In this document: piece by piece, positions 8,220 through 16,378 of the stretch
Layout of the letters: each line of letters begins with the position of its first letter
Position numbering within the stretch: the first letter of the stretch is position 1
From: Serratia odorifera
Lineage (GTDB): Bacteria; Pseudomonadota; Gammaproteobacteria; Enterobacterales; Enterobacteriaceae
Direction of reading: 5' to 3'
DNA: 64,000 nt
NCBI RefSeq assembly: GCF_900635445.1
Contig: NZ_LR134117.1
Location: 3,906,001-3,970,000 of the forward strand
Position numbers and translations under genes: made by a program
The notes under the pieces: generated by a model
Seen by the model: the letters and a program-made list of their open reading frames with translations, nothing else
The model's database searches: none
Told to the model about the DNA's origin: nothing

Positions 8220-8348
8220 CACACCCTGTCGACAGTTTAAGTCAACAATGGCTACTTGGATATATAAAATTGGCTAAATAGTTGTATATATTAGAATACA
8301 TCCGCGTACTGGCGTCACAGGGTGCGTTTTTTTCATTCAGGAGCCACG

Positions 8349-9323
8349 ATGAGAAGCATGCATTTTTATCCTCAATCCTGGCCATTGCGTAGCGCGTTCG
8401 TCATCGCGCGCGGCAGCCGCACGCAGGCCGACGTAGTGGTGGTGGAAATCGAGCAGCAGGGCGTGTGCGGTATTGGTGAATGTACGCCCTATCCGCGCTA
8501 CGGTGAAAGTGAAGGTTCCGTGATGGCGCAACTGGCGGCGATGGTGTCGGCGATCGAAGGCGGTGTTACGCGCGCTCAACTGCAACAGCTGATGCCGGCC
8601 GGCGCGGCGCGCAACGCGCTGGATTCGGCATTGTGGGATCTGGAGTGTCGGCAGCAGGGCGAAAGTCTGTGGCAACGCAGCGGTATCAGCGCGCCGCAAC
8701 ATATTACCATGGCACAAACCGTCAGTATCGCGACGCCGGAGGCGATGGCCTTTGCCGCCTTGGAGCTGTATCACCAAGGCGCCACGCTGTTAAAAATCAA
8801 GCTGGACGACCATTTAATCAGCGAGCGGTTGGTGGCCATTCGCGGCGCGGTGCCGAAGGCGACGCTGATCGTCGATGCCAACGAGTCGTGGCAGGCAGAA
8901 GGGCTGGCGGCGCGTTGCCAACTGCTGGCAGATCTGCAGGTGGCGATGCTCGAGCAGCCGCTGGCGGCCCACGAAGACCAGGCCTTGGAAAACTTTATTC
9001 ACCCGTTGCCGATCTGCGCTGATGAAAGTTGCCATACCCGCGACGACCTGCCGACGCTGGCCGGTCGCTATGAAATGGTGAATATCAAGCTGGATAAAAC
9101 CGGAGGGTTGACCGAAGCACTGGCGTTGGCGGCACAGGCGCGTCAACAGGGACTGGCTATCATGCTTGGCTGCATGTTATGCACCTCGCGGGCGATAAGC
9201 GCCGCGCTACCGTTGGTGCCGGGCGCGCGTTTTGTCGATCTTGACGGGCCGACCTGGTTGGCGCAGGACGTTGAACTAGGGCTGGATTTTGCCTGCGGCG
9301 CTATTCGGCTGGAGAGTGAATAA
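8349..9323 (+). CDS. ycjG: L-Ala-D/L-Glu epimerase
   Basis: Enolase-superfamily enzyme that converts L-Ala-D-Glu, released from recycled murein peptides, to L-Ala-L-Glu so that it can be hydrolysed. Seen are the catalytic Lys motif LKIKLDDHLI, the metal ligands in IVDANESW, EQPL and ADES, and the second-base segment NIKLDKTGGL. ATG at 8349 is chosen because AGGAG lies at 8339-8343 and the protein then starts MRSMHFYPQSWPL, aligning with E. coli YcjG (324 residues). Upstream in-frame GTG at 8322 is less likely. It is followed convergently by mpaA, the preceding enzyme in the pathway. Confidence 0.95.
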   Translation: MRSMHFYPQSWPLRSAFVIARGSRTQADVVVVEIEQQGVCGIGECTPYPRYGESEGSVMAQLAAMVSAIEGGVTRAQLQQLMPAGAARNALDSALWDLECRQQGESLWQRSGISAPQHITMAQTVSIATPEAMAFAALELYHQGATLLKIKLDDHLISERLVAIRGAVPKATLIVDANESWQAEGLAARCQLLADLQVAMLEQPLAAHEDQALENFIHPLPICADESCHTRDDLPTLAGRYEMVNIKLDKTGGLTEALALAAQARQQGLAIMLGCMLCTSRAISAALPLVPGARFVDLDGPTWLAQDVELGLDFACGAIRLESE

Positions 9324-9341
9324 CGCCGCCGTAGGCCGCCG

Positions 9342-10049
9342 TTAATCCGGATAAACCAGCAGTTCGATCATGGCGTCCAGGTATTTTTCGCTGGCTTCAT
9401 CGGCCGAAATGGGCGGGAATTCGGCGGTGATACAGGGCAATGACAGATCGGCGCACCAACTGCCAAACGAACCGGGGGTTTCGTAACCGACGCTGCTGAC
9501 CAGCGGCAGGGCGAATTTATGTGACAACCATACGCCAAGATGTGAGCTGTCAGGATCTTCGATACAGGCCAAAGGCTCATGAAAAGACACCACCCAGCGC
9601 GGTTTCAAGCGGTGGATCAAATGGCATAACGCCTGAGTTTCCGGCTCGGAACCGGGGCGACCGCCGGTAGAAAGCTTGACGTCACGGCTAGACGTCGCGC
9701 TGTTCCAGCGATAAACCGTATCCCCGGAGCGCCAGTTGGCGGCGGGGAAGTTACGGTTGAGATCGACGCCGTTGGCATTGGCCCGCAGACCCAACTGGCA
9801 ACCGTCCGGATTGACCGCCAAAATGACGTGATGGCGTAACCTGGCCGGCGAAATGCTGCGTAGCGCGCAAGACAGCGTAACCACGGCGGCATTCTCATCG
9901 CCATGCGTTCCGGCGATCACCAGTCCTGTTTCCGGGCCGCTGACCGCAGCCGGAAAATACAGCAGCGGTGCGCCTAACAACGATTTCCCGTAACTTTCTC
10001 CTGCAACGGCCAATTGGCCACGTTCACTGCGTGGTCGCTGTTGAATCAT
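9342..10049 (-). CDS. mpaA: Murein tripeptide amidase A
   Basis: Zinc carboxypeptidase (M14 family) that removes meso-diaminopimelate from the murein tripeptide L-Ala-gamma-D-Glu-Dap in the cytoplasm; the released dipeptide is the YcjG substrate. Zinc ligands are visible in AGTHGDENAAV and in VVSFHEPLACIE, with the substrate motif GVDLNRNFP and the catalytic Glu region CITAEFPPIS. ATG at 10049 (MIQQRPRSERG) is preferred since GGGA sits just upstream and it aligns with E. coli; this gives 235 residues. Confidence 0.95.
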   Translation of the reverse strand: MIQQRPRSERGQLAVAGESYGKSLLGAPLLYFPAAVSGPETGLVIAGTHGDENAAVVTLSCALRSISPARLRHHVILAVNPDGCQLGLRANANGVDLNRNFPAANWRSGDTVYRWNSATSSRDVKLSTGGRPGSEPETQALCHLIHRLKPRWVVSFHEPLACIEDPDSSHLGVWLSHKFALPLVSSVGYETPGSFGSWCADLSLPCITAEFPPISADEASEKYLDAMIELLVYPD

Positions 10050-10224
10050 GGTGTGGTCCCGTAGTGCCAATGTAAGTTAAGACGATTGTTATTTTATTCA
10101 GTGTATTACGCTTTGGTGCAACTTTCCCAGCGCAATGTTTCACCCTGCTGGAAATCCTTGTCCATAATGTAAACAGTGTCAATTTGCTGACAGCGTTATC
10201 ACTCACCGAGACTCAGGAGCGTTG

Positions 10225-11175
10225 ATGAAAGCGATAGCCGTGACAAAAATCGGCGCAGAACCACAGGAAATCGAGCTGGCCAAGCCGGTTGTCAAACCAG
10301 GTCAGATCCTGGTGAAGCTGGCGGCGGCCGGGTTGAATCCGTTCGACTGGCGGGTGGCGGAGGGTTTGCTGGAGGGTAAGCTGCCGCATATTTTCCCCTT
10401 GGTGCTGGGCGTTGACGGCGCCGGCGAGGTGGAAGCCATCGCGCCAGACGTCACGCGTTTCCGGCCCGGCGATCGCCTGGTCGGCAGCTTTCTGTTCGGC
10501 GTGGTGGGCGCCGGCAGTTATGCGCAATATGCGGCCATCGATCAGCATGCGGCGTTGGCGCAGGTACCGGATGCCGTTAGCCTGAACGCTGCTGCCGCGT
10601 TGCCGGTGGCCGCCGGCGCGGCGTTGAAAGCGCTGGAAAAACTGGCATTACCGGCAGGTTCTCAGGTGGTTATCGTCGGTGCTAGCGGCGGCGTAGGGCG
10701 CTTTGCCGTGCAGTTGGCCAAATTGCAGGGGCTGACGGTTATCGCCACCGGCGCAGCGGATAGCCGCGCCAGCCTACATACGCTGGGGGCCGACGTGGTA
10801 ATCGATCACCACCAGGCACCGCTGGCGCAGCAGTTGTTACAACGTTATCCGCAGGGCGTTGATGGCATCATCGATCTGGCAAGCGACGTCGACGGCTTCA
10901 GCGCGTTATTGGTCAGCGTACATCATGGCGGCGCGGCGGTTAGCACCCTGGGGGCGGCACTACCCGATCGACTCAGGCCGCGCGGATTGCACGGCGGCAA
11001 TCTCAACGCGCAGATCAACGCCGAAGAACTGGCGTTATTGGTAGAAAAAGTGGCGCGTGGCGAATTGCAGATCCCGCTCGAGCGCATGGTGTCCATCCGC
11101 CAGGCGCCGGCAATGCTGGCTGCCAGCAAGGCCGGCGGCGCGCGTGGTAAAACCGTGCTGAATATTGACTGGTAG
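10225..11175 (+). CDS. Zinc-type alcohol dehydrogenase-like / quinone oxidoreductase, NADP-dependent
   Basis: 316-residue medium-chain dehydrogenase/reductase. The N-terminal GroES-like fold (LVKLAAAGLNPFDWRVAEGL) is followed by a Rossmann domain with the NADP-binding signature VVIVGASGGVGRFAVQLAK. No cysteine zinc ligands are seen in the usual places, which fits the quinone-oxidoreductase branch rather than true alcohol dehydrogenases. The substrate cannot be assigned. CAGGAGCGTTG precedes the ATG at 10225. It stands alone between mpaA and the acidic protein. Confidence 0.85.
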   Translation: MKAIAVTKIGAEPQEIELAKPVVKPGQILVKLAAAGLNPFDWRVAEGLLEGKLPHIFPLVLGVDGAGEVEAIAPDVTRFRPGDRLVGSFLFGVVGAGSYAQYAAIDQHAALAQVPDAVSLNAAAALPVAAGAALKALEKLALPAGSQVVIVGASGGVGRFAVQLAKLQGLTVIATGAADSRASLHTLGADVVIDHHQAPLAQQLLQRYPQGVDGIIDLASDVDGFSALLVSVHHGGAAVSTLGAALPDRLRPRGLHGGNLNAQINAEELALLVEKVARGELQIPLERMVSIRQAPAMLAASKAGGARGKTVLNIDW

Positions 11176-11239
11176 CGCCGGCATCGAGGCTTGATATACT
11201 GATGTCATGCCAAGCCGATAACCAGAAAGAGGATGTTAT

Positions 11240-11590
11240 ATGCCAGTTGCCCGAGTAATTGCCCATTACAGTGAAAATACCCAGGATACTATTACCCTGC
11301 TGTGCGGCGTCGATGATGAAAACCAGATCCGCCAGGGCGAGTGGTTCGGCGTTGTGAAGAATGACGACGGTCGTGGTGATGAATCCAACTATCCGTTTAC
11401 CCTGCACGTGGATTACCAACGGGACGCGTTCTATCTCGATTACGGCTATGACGACGTGGACGCGCGTCAACTGCAAAATACCGACATTCATCAACGCCCG
11501 TTGGCGGAAAAAGGTGTATTTACCATTTTCGATGAAGAAGAGGGTGAAGAGTTCAGTTATCAGATTACCAGCGTGCATTTGTACGATTGA
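11240..11590 (+). CDS. Hypothetical acidic protein, unrecognised
   Basis: 116 residues that I do not recognise. It has about 25 Asp/Glu against 8 Lys/Arg, with acidic clusters FDEEEGEE and DYGYDDVDAR, no signal peptide and no membrane segment. Alternating beta-type stretches (PFTLHVDYQR, EFSYQITSVHLYD) suggest a small soluble beta-rich protein. An AAAGAGGATGTTAT ribosome site precedes the ATG. It has its own terminator at 11611-11637, so it is probably monocistronic. Confidence 0.8.
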   Translation: MPVARVIAHYSENTQDTITLLCGVDDENQIRQGEWFGVVKNDDGRGDESNYPFTLHVDYQRDAFYLDYGYDDVDARQLQNTDIHQRPLAEKGVFTIFDEEEGEEFSYQITSVHLYD

Positions 11591-11610
11591 TTATCCTGCC
11601 GTTATACCGA

Positions 11611-11637
11611 TACCCGCGCCTGTCGCGGGTATTTTTT
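11611..11637 (+). terminator. Rho-independent terminator after the acidic protein gene
   Basis: TACCCGCG (11611-11618) and CGCGGGTA (11624-11631) form an 8-base stem with loop CCTGT, followed by six T's. It lies 21 bases after the stop. Confidence 0.93.
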
Positions 11638-11741
11638 ATCGTTTGTCGCCCAGTTTTTAAATCTAGTTGCTCTCTGGCTATAGGTCTGCGCGATCTTGTG
11701 CTATATGATAAATAATTCAGATGGTTAACTCGGGATGATTG

Positions 11742-13376
11742 ATGATGGCGATAAAAATAATTCAACGGCGTTTTCGTTTGGCGTGTTGTGCCGTAGCGGT
11801 CAGCACCAGCTTTAGCGCCACAGCCGCACAGGTACCGGCCGGCACCGCGTTGGCCGAAAAACAGGAAATTGTTCGCCACATCAAAGACGAGCCGGCCTCA
11901 CTCGATCCCATCAAAGCGGTGGGTCTGCCAGAAGCGCAGGTTGCTCGCGACTTATTCGAGGGATTGGTCAATCAGGACGCACAGGGCAAAGTGATACCCG
12001 GCGTCGCCACCGGCTGGAAAAGCAGCGACAATCAAACCTACATTTTCACCCTGCGTAAAGATGCGCGTTGGTCCAACGGTGACCCTGTCACGGCTGAGGA
12101 TTTCGTTTACAGCTGGCGACGGTTGGTCGATCCTGCCAGTCTGTCGCCTTTTGCCTGGTTCGCACAGCTGGCTGCTATACAAAACGCCGAGGCGATCATC
12201 GCCGGCAAAATGCCCGCCGACCAATTGGGTGTGACGGCAGTGGATAAATACACGCTGAAGGTGCAGTTGAATAAGCCGGTGCCATATTTTGTCAGTCTGA
12301 CGGCCAACTTCAGTTTGTTCCCGGTACCGAAAGCGGTAGTAGAAAAATATGGTAATGACTGGACTCGAGTCGGCAATCTGGTGGGCAATGGTGCCTTCAC
12401 GCTACAGCAGCGGGTGGTCAATGAAAAACTGGTGCTGGTGCCAAACCAGCACTATTGGGACCATGCACATACCGTGTTGAATCAAGTCACTTTTGTGCCG
12501 ATTAATCAGGAATCCAACGCCACCAAGCGTTATCTGGCGGGGGATATTGATATCACAGAATCATTCCCGAAAAATATGTACCAGAAGCTGCTGAAGGACA
12601 TCCCGGGGCAGGTGTACACGCCGGATCAGCTCGGCACCTATTATTACGCCTTCAATACTCAGCGCGCGCCAACTAACGATCTGCGGGTGCGCAAGGCCTT
12701 GTCCTATGCCATCGACCGCAAGATCATTGCCGAAAAAGTGCTGGGTACCGGTGAAAAACCGGCTTATCACTTTACGCCGGACGTTACCGCCGGGTTTAAG
12801 CCACAGCAAAGCCTGTTGCAGCAACAGTCGCAGGATGAACTGGATGCGCAGGCCAAAGCGCTGATGCAGGCAGCGGGTTACGGTCCAGGCAAGCCGCTAA
12901 CGTTGACGTTGCTGTATAACACCTCGGAAAGCCATCAGAAGATTGCCATCGCGGTGGCCTCGATGTGGAAGAAGAAGCTCGGCGTAGAGGTGAAATTGCA
13001 AAACCAGGAGTGGAAAACCTATATCGACAGCCGCAATACCGGCAACTTCGACGTGGTGCGCGCGTCCTGGGTCGGTGATTACAACGAAGCCTCGACCTTC
13101 CTTTCGCTGCTCGGTTCCAGCCATAGCGGCAACATCGCCAAATTCCGCAACGCCGATTACGATCGCGTACTGGAACAGGCCAGCCGCCAGACTCAACCGT
13201 CTGCGCTGAATGCCGATTACAACAAGGCAGAGCAGATCATTGCCGACCAGGCGCCGATTGCGCCGATATATCAATACACCAATGGTCGGCTGATCAAACC
13301 CTGGGTGAAAGGCTACCCGATCACCAACCCGGAAGACGTGGCTTACAGCCAAACGATGTATATCATCAAACATTGA
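11742..13376 (+). CDS. mppA: Murein tripeptide / oligopeptide-binding protein MppA
   Basis: Periplasmic solute-binding protein of the SBP_bac_5 family that delivers murein tripeptide to the Opp transporter core. A signal peptide ends near SFSATAA, followed by the family core RDLFEGLVNQD, RKDARWSNGDPVTAEDFVYS and YYYAFNTQRAPTNDLRVRKA. About 544 residues, as in MppA/OppA. The MppA call rests on its place near mpaA/ycjG and upstream of zntB, as in E. coli; sequence alone cannot exclude OppA. ATG at 11742 or 11745 are both possible; GGGA at 11732-11735 favours 11742. Confidence 0.88.
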   Translation: MMAIKIIQRRFRLACCAVAVSTSFSATAAQVPAGTALAEKQEIVRHIKDEPASLDPIKAVGLPEAQVARDLFEGLVNQDAQGKVIPGVATGWKSSDNQTYIFTLRKDARWSNGDPVTAEDFVYSWRRLVDPASLSPFAWFAQLAAIQNAEAIIAGKMPADQLGVTAVDKYTLKVQLNKPVPYFVSLTANFSLFPVPKAVVEKYGNDWTRVGNLVGNGAFTLQQRVVNEKLVLVPNQHYWDHAHTVLNQVTFVPINQESNATKRYLAGDIDITESFPKNMYQKLLKDIPGQVYTPDQLGTYYYAFNTQRAPTNDLRVRKALSYAIDRKIIAEKVLGTGEKPAYHFTPDVTAGFKPQQSLLQQQSQDELDAQAKALMQAAGYGPGKPLTLTLLYNTSESHQKIAIAVASMWKKKLGVEVKLQNQEWKTYIDSRNTGNFDVVRASWVGDYNEASTFLSLLGSSHSGNIAKFRNADYDRVLEQASRQTQPSALNADYNKAEQIIADQAPIAPIYQYTNGRLIKPWVKGYPITNPEDVAYSQTMYIIKH

Positions 13377-13433
13377 TTGACCACGCGCCAATGCGCAGCT
13401 TAACGCGAGTAGAAGACGACGAGAGGAGATGCA

Positions 13434-14417
13434 ATGGATGTCATTGCCGGCAATGCGCTGCAAGTTTCTGACGCGGTCTATGCTTTTCAGCTGGACGGCA
13501 AAGGCGGTGTAACGCCGATTGAACCCGACGATAATATTACCTGTACCGCGCCGAGCTGGCTGCATCTGGATTATGCGCATCCTGCCAGTGCGCAGTGGTT
13601 GGCCACCACGCCGCTGCTACCGGATAGCGTACGCGAAGCGCTGTCTGGGGACAGCACACGACCGCGGGTAACGCGGCAGGGGGACGGCACCATGATAACC
13701 TTGCGCGGTATCAACTTTAACGCCAATTCGCGACCCGATCAGTTGGTGACGTTTCGGGTATACATTACCGACAAAATGATTATCTCGACGCGTCATCGCA
13801 AGGTGTATTCGATTGATGAAGTGGTCAATGATTTACAGTCCGGCGTAGGGCCGACCAACAGCGGCAGTTGGCTGGTGGAGATTTCCGACGGGCTGACCGA
13901 CCACGCCAGTGAATTTATTGAAGATCTGCACGACAAGATTATCGATCTGGAAGACGCGTTGCTGGAGCAGCAAATCCCCGAACGCGGCCAACTGGCGTTG
14001 ATTCGCAAACAATTGATTGTGCTGCGGCGTTATATGGCACCCCAGCGAGATGTGTTTTCGCGCCTGGCCAGCGAGCGTTTGCCGTGGATGAGCGACGACG
14101 ACCGGCGGCGGATGCAGGACATTGCCGACCGTCTTGGCCGTGGGCTTGACGATCTGGATGGCAGCATTGCACGCACCGCGATCCTGTCGGATGAAATCAC
14201 TACCGTTATGGCGGATGCCATGAACCGGCGCACCTATACCATGTCATTGCTGGCGATGGTGTTTCTGCCGACAACCTTCCTCACCGGCCTGTTCGGCGTC
14301 AACCTTGGCGGCATTCCAGGCGGTAGCGATCCGCTGGGTTTTGCGGCATTTTGCCTGATGCTGGTGGCGCTGGTGCTTGGCGTGGCCTGGTGGCTCAGGC
14401 GCAGTCGTTGGCTGTAG
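13434..14417 (+). CDS. zntB: Zinc transport protein ZntB (CorA superfamily)
   Basis: 327-residue inner-membrane pentameric cation transporter. It has a large cytoplasmic N-terminal domain with long helices (EFIEDLHDKIIDLEDALLEQ, RQLIVL/RRYMAPQRD region). Two C-terminal membrane helices follow, with the family signature GVNLGGIPG between them and the second helix AAFCLMLVALVLGVAWWL. GAGAGGAG precedes the ATG. It sits immediately upstream of fnrS, as in E. coli. Confidence 0.95.
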   Translation: MDVIAGNALQVSDAVYAFQLDGKGGVTPIEPDDNITCTAPSWLHLDYAHPASAQWLATTPLLPDSVREALSGDSTRPRVTRQGDGTMITLRGINFNANSRPDQLVTFRVYITDKMIISTRHRKVYSIDEVVNDLQSGVGPTNSGSWLVEISDGLTDHASEFIEDLHDKIIDLEDALLEQQIPERGQLALIRKQLIVLRRYMAPQRDVFSRLASERLPWMSDDDRRRMQDIADRLGRGLDDLDGSIARTAILSDEITTVMADAMNRRTYTMSLLAMVFLPTTFLTGLFGVNLGGIPGGSDPLGFAAFCLMLVALVLGVAWWLRRSRWL

Positions 14418-14472
14418 CACCAGGTCGTCTGGACAGTTTGTCTGGCAAAAAGCGAGGTAAACCCTGACAACA

Positions 14473-14486
14473 TTGAGCGATATCAA
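14473..14486. promoter_or_regulatory. FNR-binding site of fnrS
   Basis: TTGAG-CGAT-ATCAA matches the FNR consensus TTGAT-N4-ATCAA at nine of ten positions. Its centre is about 42 bases upstream of the inferred fnrS +1 (14522), the class II activation distance. A -10 hexamer CATGAT lies at 14510-14515. Confidence 0.9.
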
Positions 14487-14521
14487 CATTTGCCGGGACA
14501 AAGTGCGGCATGATCTCTCTC

Positions 14522-14644
14522 GCAGGTGAATGCAACGTCAAGCGATGGGCGTTGCGCTCCATAATTGTCTTACTTTCTTATTTTAGAATTACTGCATAGC
14601 ATATTTGATTCATACCATGCCGGTTTAAACACCGGCATTTTTTT
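14522..14644 (+). ncRNA. fnrS: Small RNA FnrS
   Basis: The transcript start GCAGGTGAATGCAACGTCAA and the following CGATGGGCGTTGCGCTCCAT are essentially the E. coli FnrS 5' region. The conserved TTGTCTTAC and GAATTACTGCATAGCA segments follow at the same spacing. It ends with terminator ATGCCGG-TTTAAAC-ACCGGCAT plus seven T's. FnrS is an Hfq-dependent RNA made under anaerobiosis by FNR that represses aerobic-metabolism mRNAs. It lies just after zntB, as in E. coli, and fnr itself is in this window at 47-48 kb. Confidence 0.96.
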
Positions 14645-14661
14645 GTCTGTCGTGCGGCAAA

Positions 14662-15060
14662 TCAGCCGGCAGATTCATCCCAGAAGCTGGCTTCTATCTT
14701 GTGTCCGTCCAGATCGCGCACGAAACAGCCGTAATATTGGGCACCATAATGCGGCCGCGAGCCCGGTGCGCCGTCATCTTGTGCGCCGGCCTGCAGCGCC
14801 TGTCGATAAAACTCGTCAACCTGCTGTTTGCTGGTGGCGAAGAAACCGACGTGAATGCCGTTGCCGATGGCGGCCGGTTTACCATTGATTGGCGTTTGCA
14901 ACCAGAACTCCGGGTAATCGCGACCGTAACCGATGGCACCAGGGTGTTCCAATACGCGTCGGCAGCCTAGTGCGCCAAGCACCCGATCGTAAAACTCTGC
15001 AGCCTGGTCAAAGGCGTTGGTTCCCAACGAAACGTGGGACAAGCAAGGGGTGATGTTCAT
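14662..15060 (-). CDS. VOC-family (glyoxalase/bleomycin-resistance fold) protein
   Basis: 132 residues of a single vicinal-oxygen-chelate domain: CLSHVSLGTNAFDQAAEFYD supplies the first metal-ligand His, and YGCFVRDLDGHKIEASFWD carries the C-terminal acid ligand. Such proteins act as glyoxalase-like lyases, dioxygenases or antibiotic-binding proteins; the substrate cannot be inferred. ATG at 15060 is preceded by GGAGATTGACG. Its 3' end faces the fnrS terminator. Confidence 0.85.
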   Translation of the reverse strand: MNITPCLSHVSLGTNAFDQAAEFYDRVLGALGCRRVLEHPGAIGYGRDYPEFWLQTPINGKPAAIGNGIHVGFFATSKQQVDEFYRQALQAGAQDDGAPGSRPHYGAQYYGCFVRDLDGHKIEASFWDESAG

Positions 15061-15205
15061 CGTCAATCTCCAGTTAACTGTACAAATAAACAGTACACCC
15101 GGGCACTGACAATGTCAGATGATTTTTGCTTGAATTGTGAGCGAGCTCGAAAACAGCTCGGCAGGGGGGGAACTCCATCGACGCACCGCCGATGGAGCAG
15201 GGTAA

Positions 15206-16144
15206 TTATTTGATTTCCAACACGTTAAGCCGTTGTGGCACCACGCTGGCGTCATCGGACTCTTCCGGCTGCCAGCCGATGGGCTGCATTGGCAGGTCTT
15301 CACGATCGAACGCCAGATCGCCGCCGTTGACCACTTCGCTGCCGTGACGAATGCCCTTGAAATCGAACAGTTCGGTATCACACAGGTGTGACGGCACCAG
15401 GTTCTGCATGGCGCTGAACATGGTTTCGATGCGGCCAGGATAACGCTTGTCCCAATCGCGCAGCATATCGCCAACCACCTGGCGTTGCAGGTTCGGCTGC
15501 GAACCACACAGGTTGCAGGGGATAATCGGATACTCTTTGGCGATGGCGAAACGCTCGATGTCTTTTTCACGGCAATAGGCCAACGGGCGTATCACCACGT
15601 GTTTACCGTCGTCGCTCATCAACTTCGGCGGCATGCCTTTCATCTTCCCGCCGTAGAACATGTTGAGGAACAGCGTTTGCAAAATGTCATCGCGGTGGTG
15701 GCCAAGCGCGATTTTTGTCGCACCAAGTTCGCTGGCGGTGCGGTACAGAATGCCGCGGCGCAGGCGCGAACACAGTGAACAGGTGGTTTTGCCTTCAGGG
15801 ATTTTCTCTTTCACGATGCCGTAGGTGTTTTCTTCGACGATTTTATATTCGACGCCCAGGCCGTCCAGATAGGCCGGCAAAATGTGTTCCGGGAACCCTG
15901 GCTGTTTCTGATCGAGGTTAACCGCAATCAGCGAGAAATTGATCGGCGCGCTTTGCTGAAGGTTGCGCAGAATTTCCAACATGGTGTAGCTGTCTTTACC
16001 GCCGGACAGGCAAACCATGATGCGGTCGCCTTCTTCAATCATATTGTAATCGGCAATCGCTTCGCCGACGTTGCGGCGCAGGCGTTTTTGCAACTTGTTG
16101 AGGTTGTACTGCTCTTTTTGACTAACTGATTGTTTATCTGACAT
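15206..16144 (-). CDS. ttcA: tRNA 2-thiocytidine(32) synthetase TtcA
   Basis: Iron-sulfur enzyme that thiolates cytidine 32 in several tRNAs. The PP-loop ATP-pyrophosphatase motif SGGKDS is at residues 48-53, and the catalytic/cluster Cys pairs are in TTCSLCSRLRRG and IPCNLCGSQPNLQR. 312 residues, the normal length. It begins MSDKQSVSQKEQYNLNKLQK. It stands as a single gene on the minus strand. Confidence 0.97.
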   Translation of the reverse strand: MSDKQSVSQKEQYNLNKLQKRLRRNVGEAIADYNMIEEGDRIMVCLSGGKDSYTMLEILRNLQQSAPINFSLIAVNLDQKQPGFPEHILPAYLDGLGVEYKIVEENTYGIVKEKIPEGKTTCSLCSRLRRGILYRTASELGATKIALGHHRDDILQTLFLNMFYGGKMKGMPPKLMSDDGKHVVIRPLAYCREKDIERFAIAKEYPIIPCNLCGSQPNLQRQVVGDMLRDWDKRYPGRIETMFSAMQNLVPSHLCDTELFDFKGIRHGSEVVNGGDLAFDREDLPMQPIGWQPEESDDASVVPQRLNVLEIK

Positions 16145-16378
16145 TTAAATCGTGCTCGTTCTCATGTTGGGGCTCTATTGGCGCAGCATTTTTTTCGTTG
16201 GCAAGTTTAGCATTTATCAGTAACTGGTTCATGATTCATTGCATCAATCAACACGCCATAGAGATGTGGCGTGTATGGTACGGATTGTACGGACGAATGC
16301 CAGCCGTTTTAACTGACGTGCTGCTTTATCCTTGTCAGCGATTGCCTTGACGCGCTCGGTAGCACGCCAAGGCGGCGG

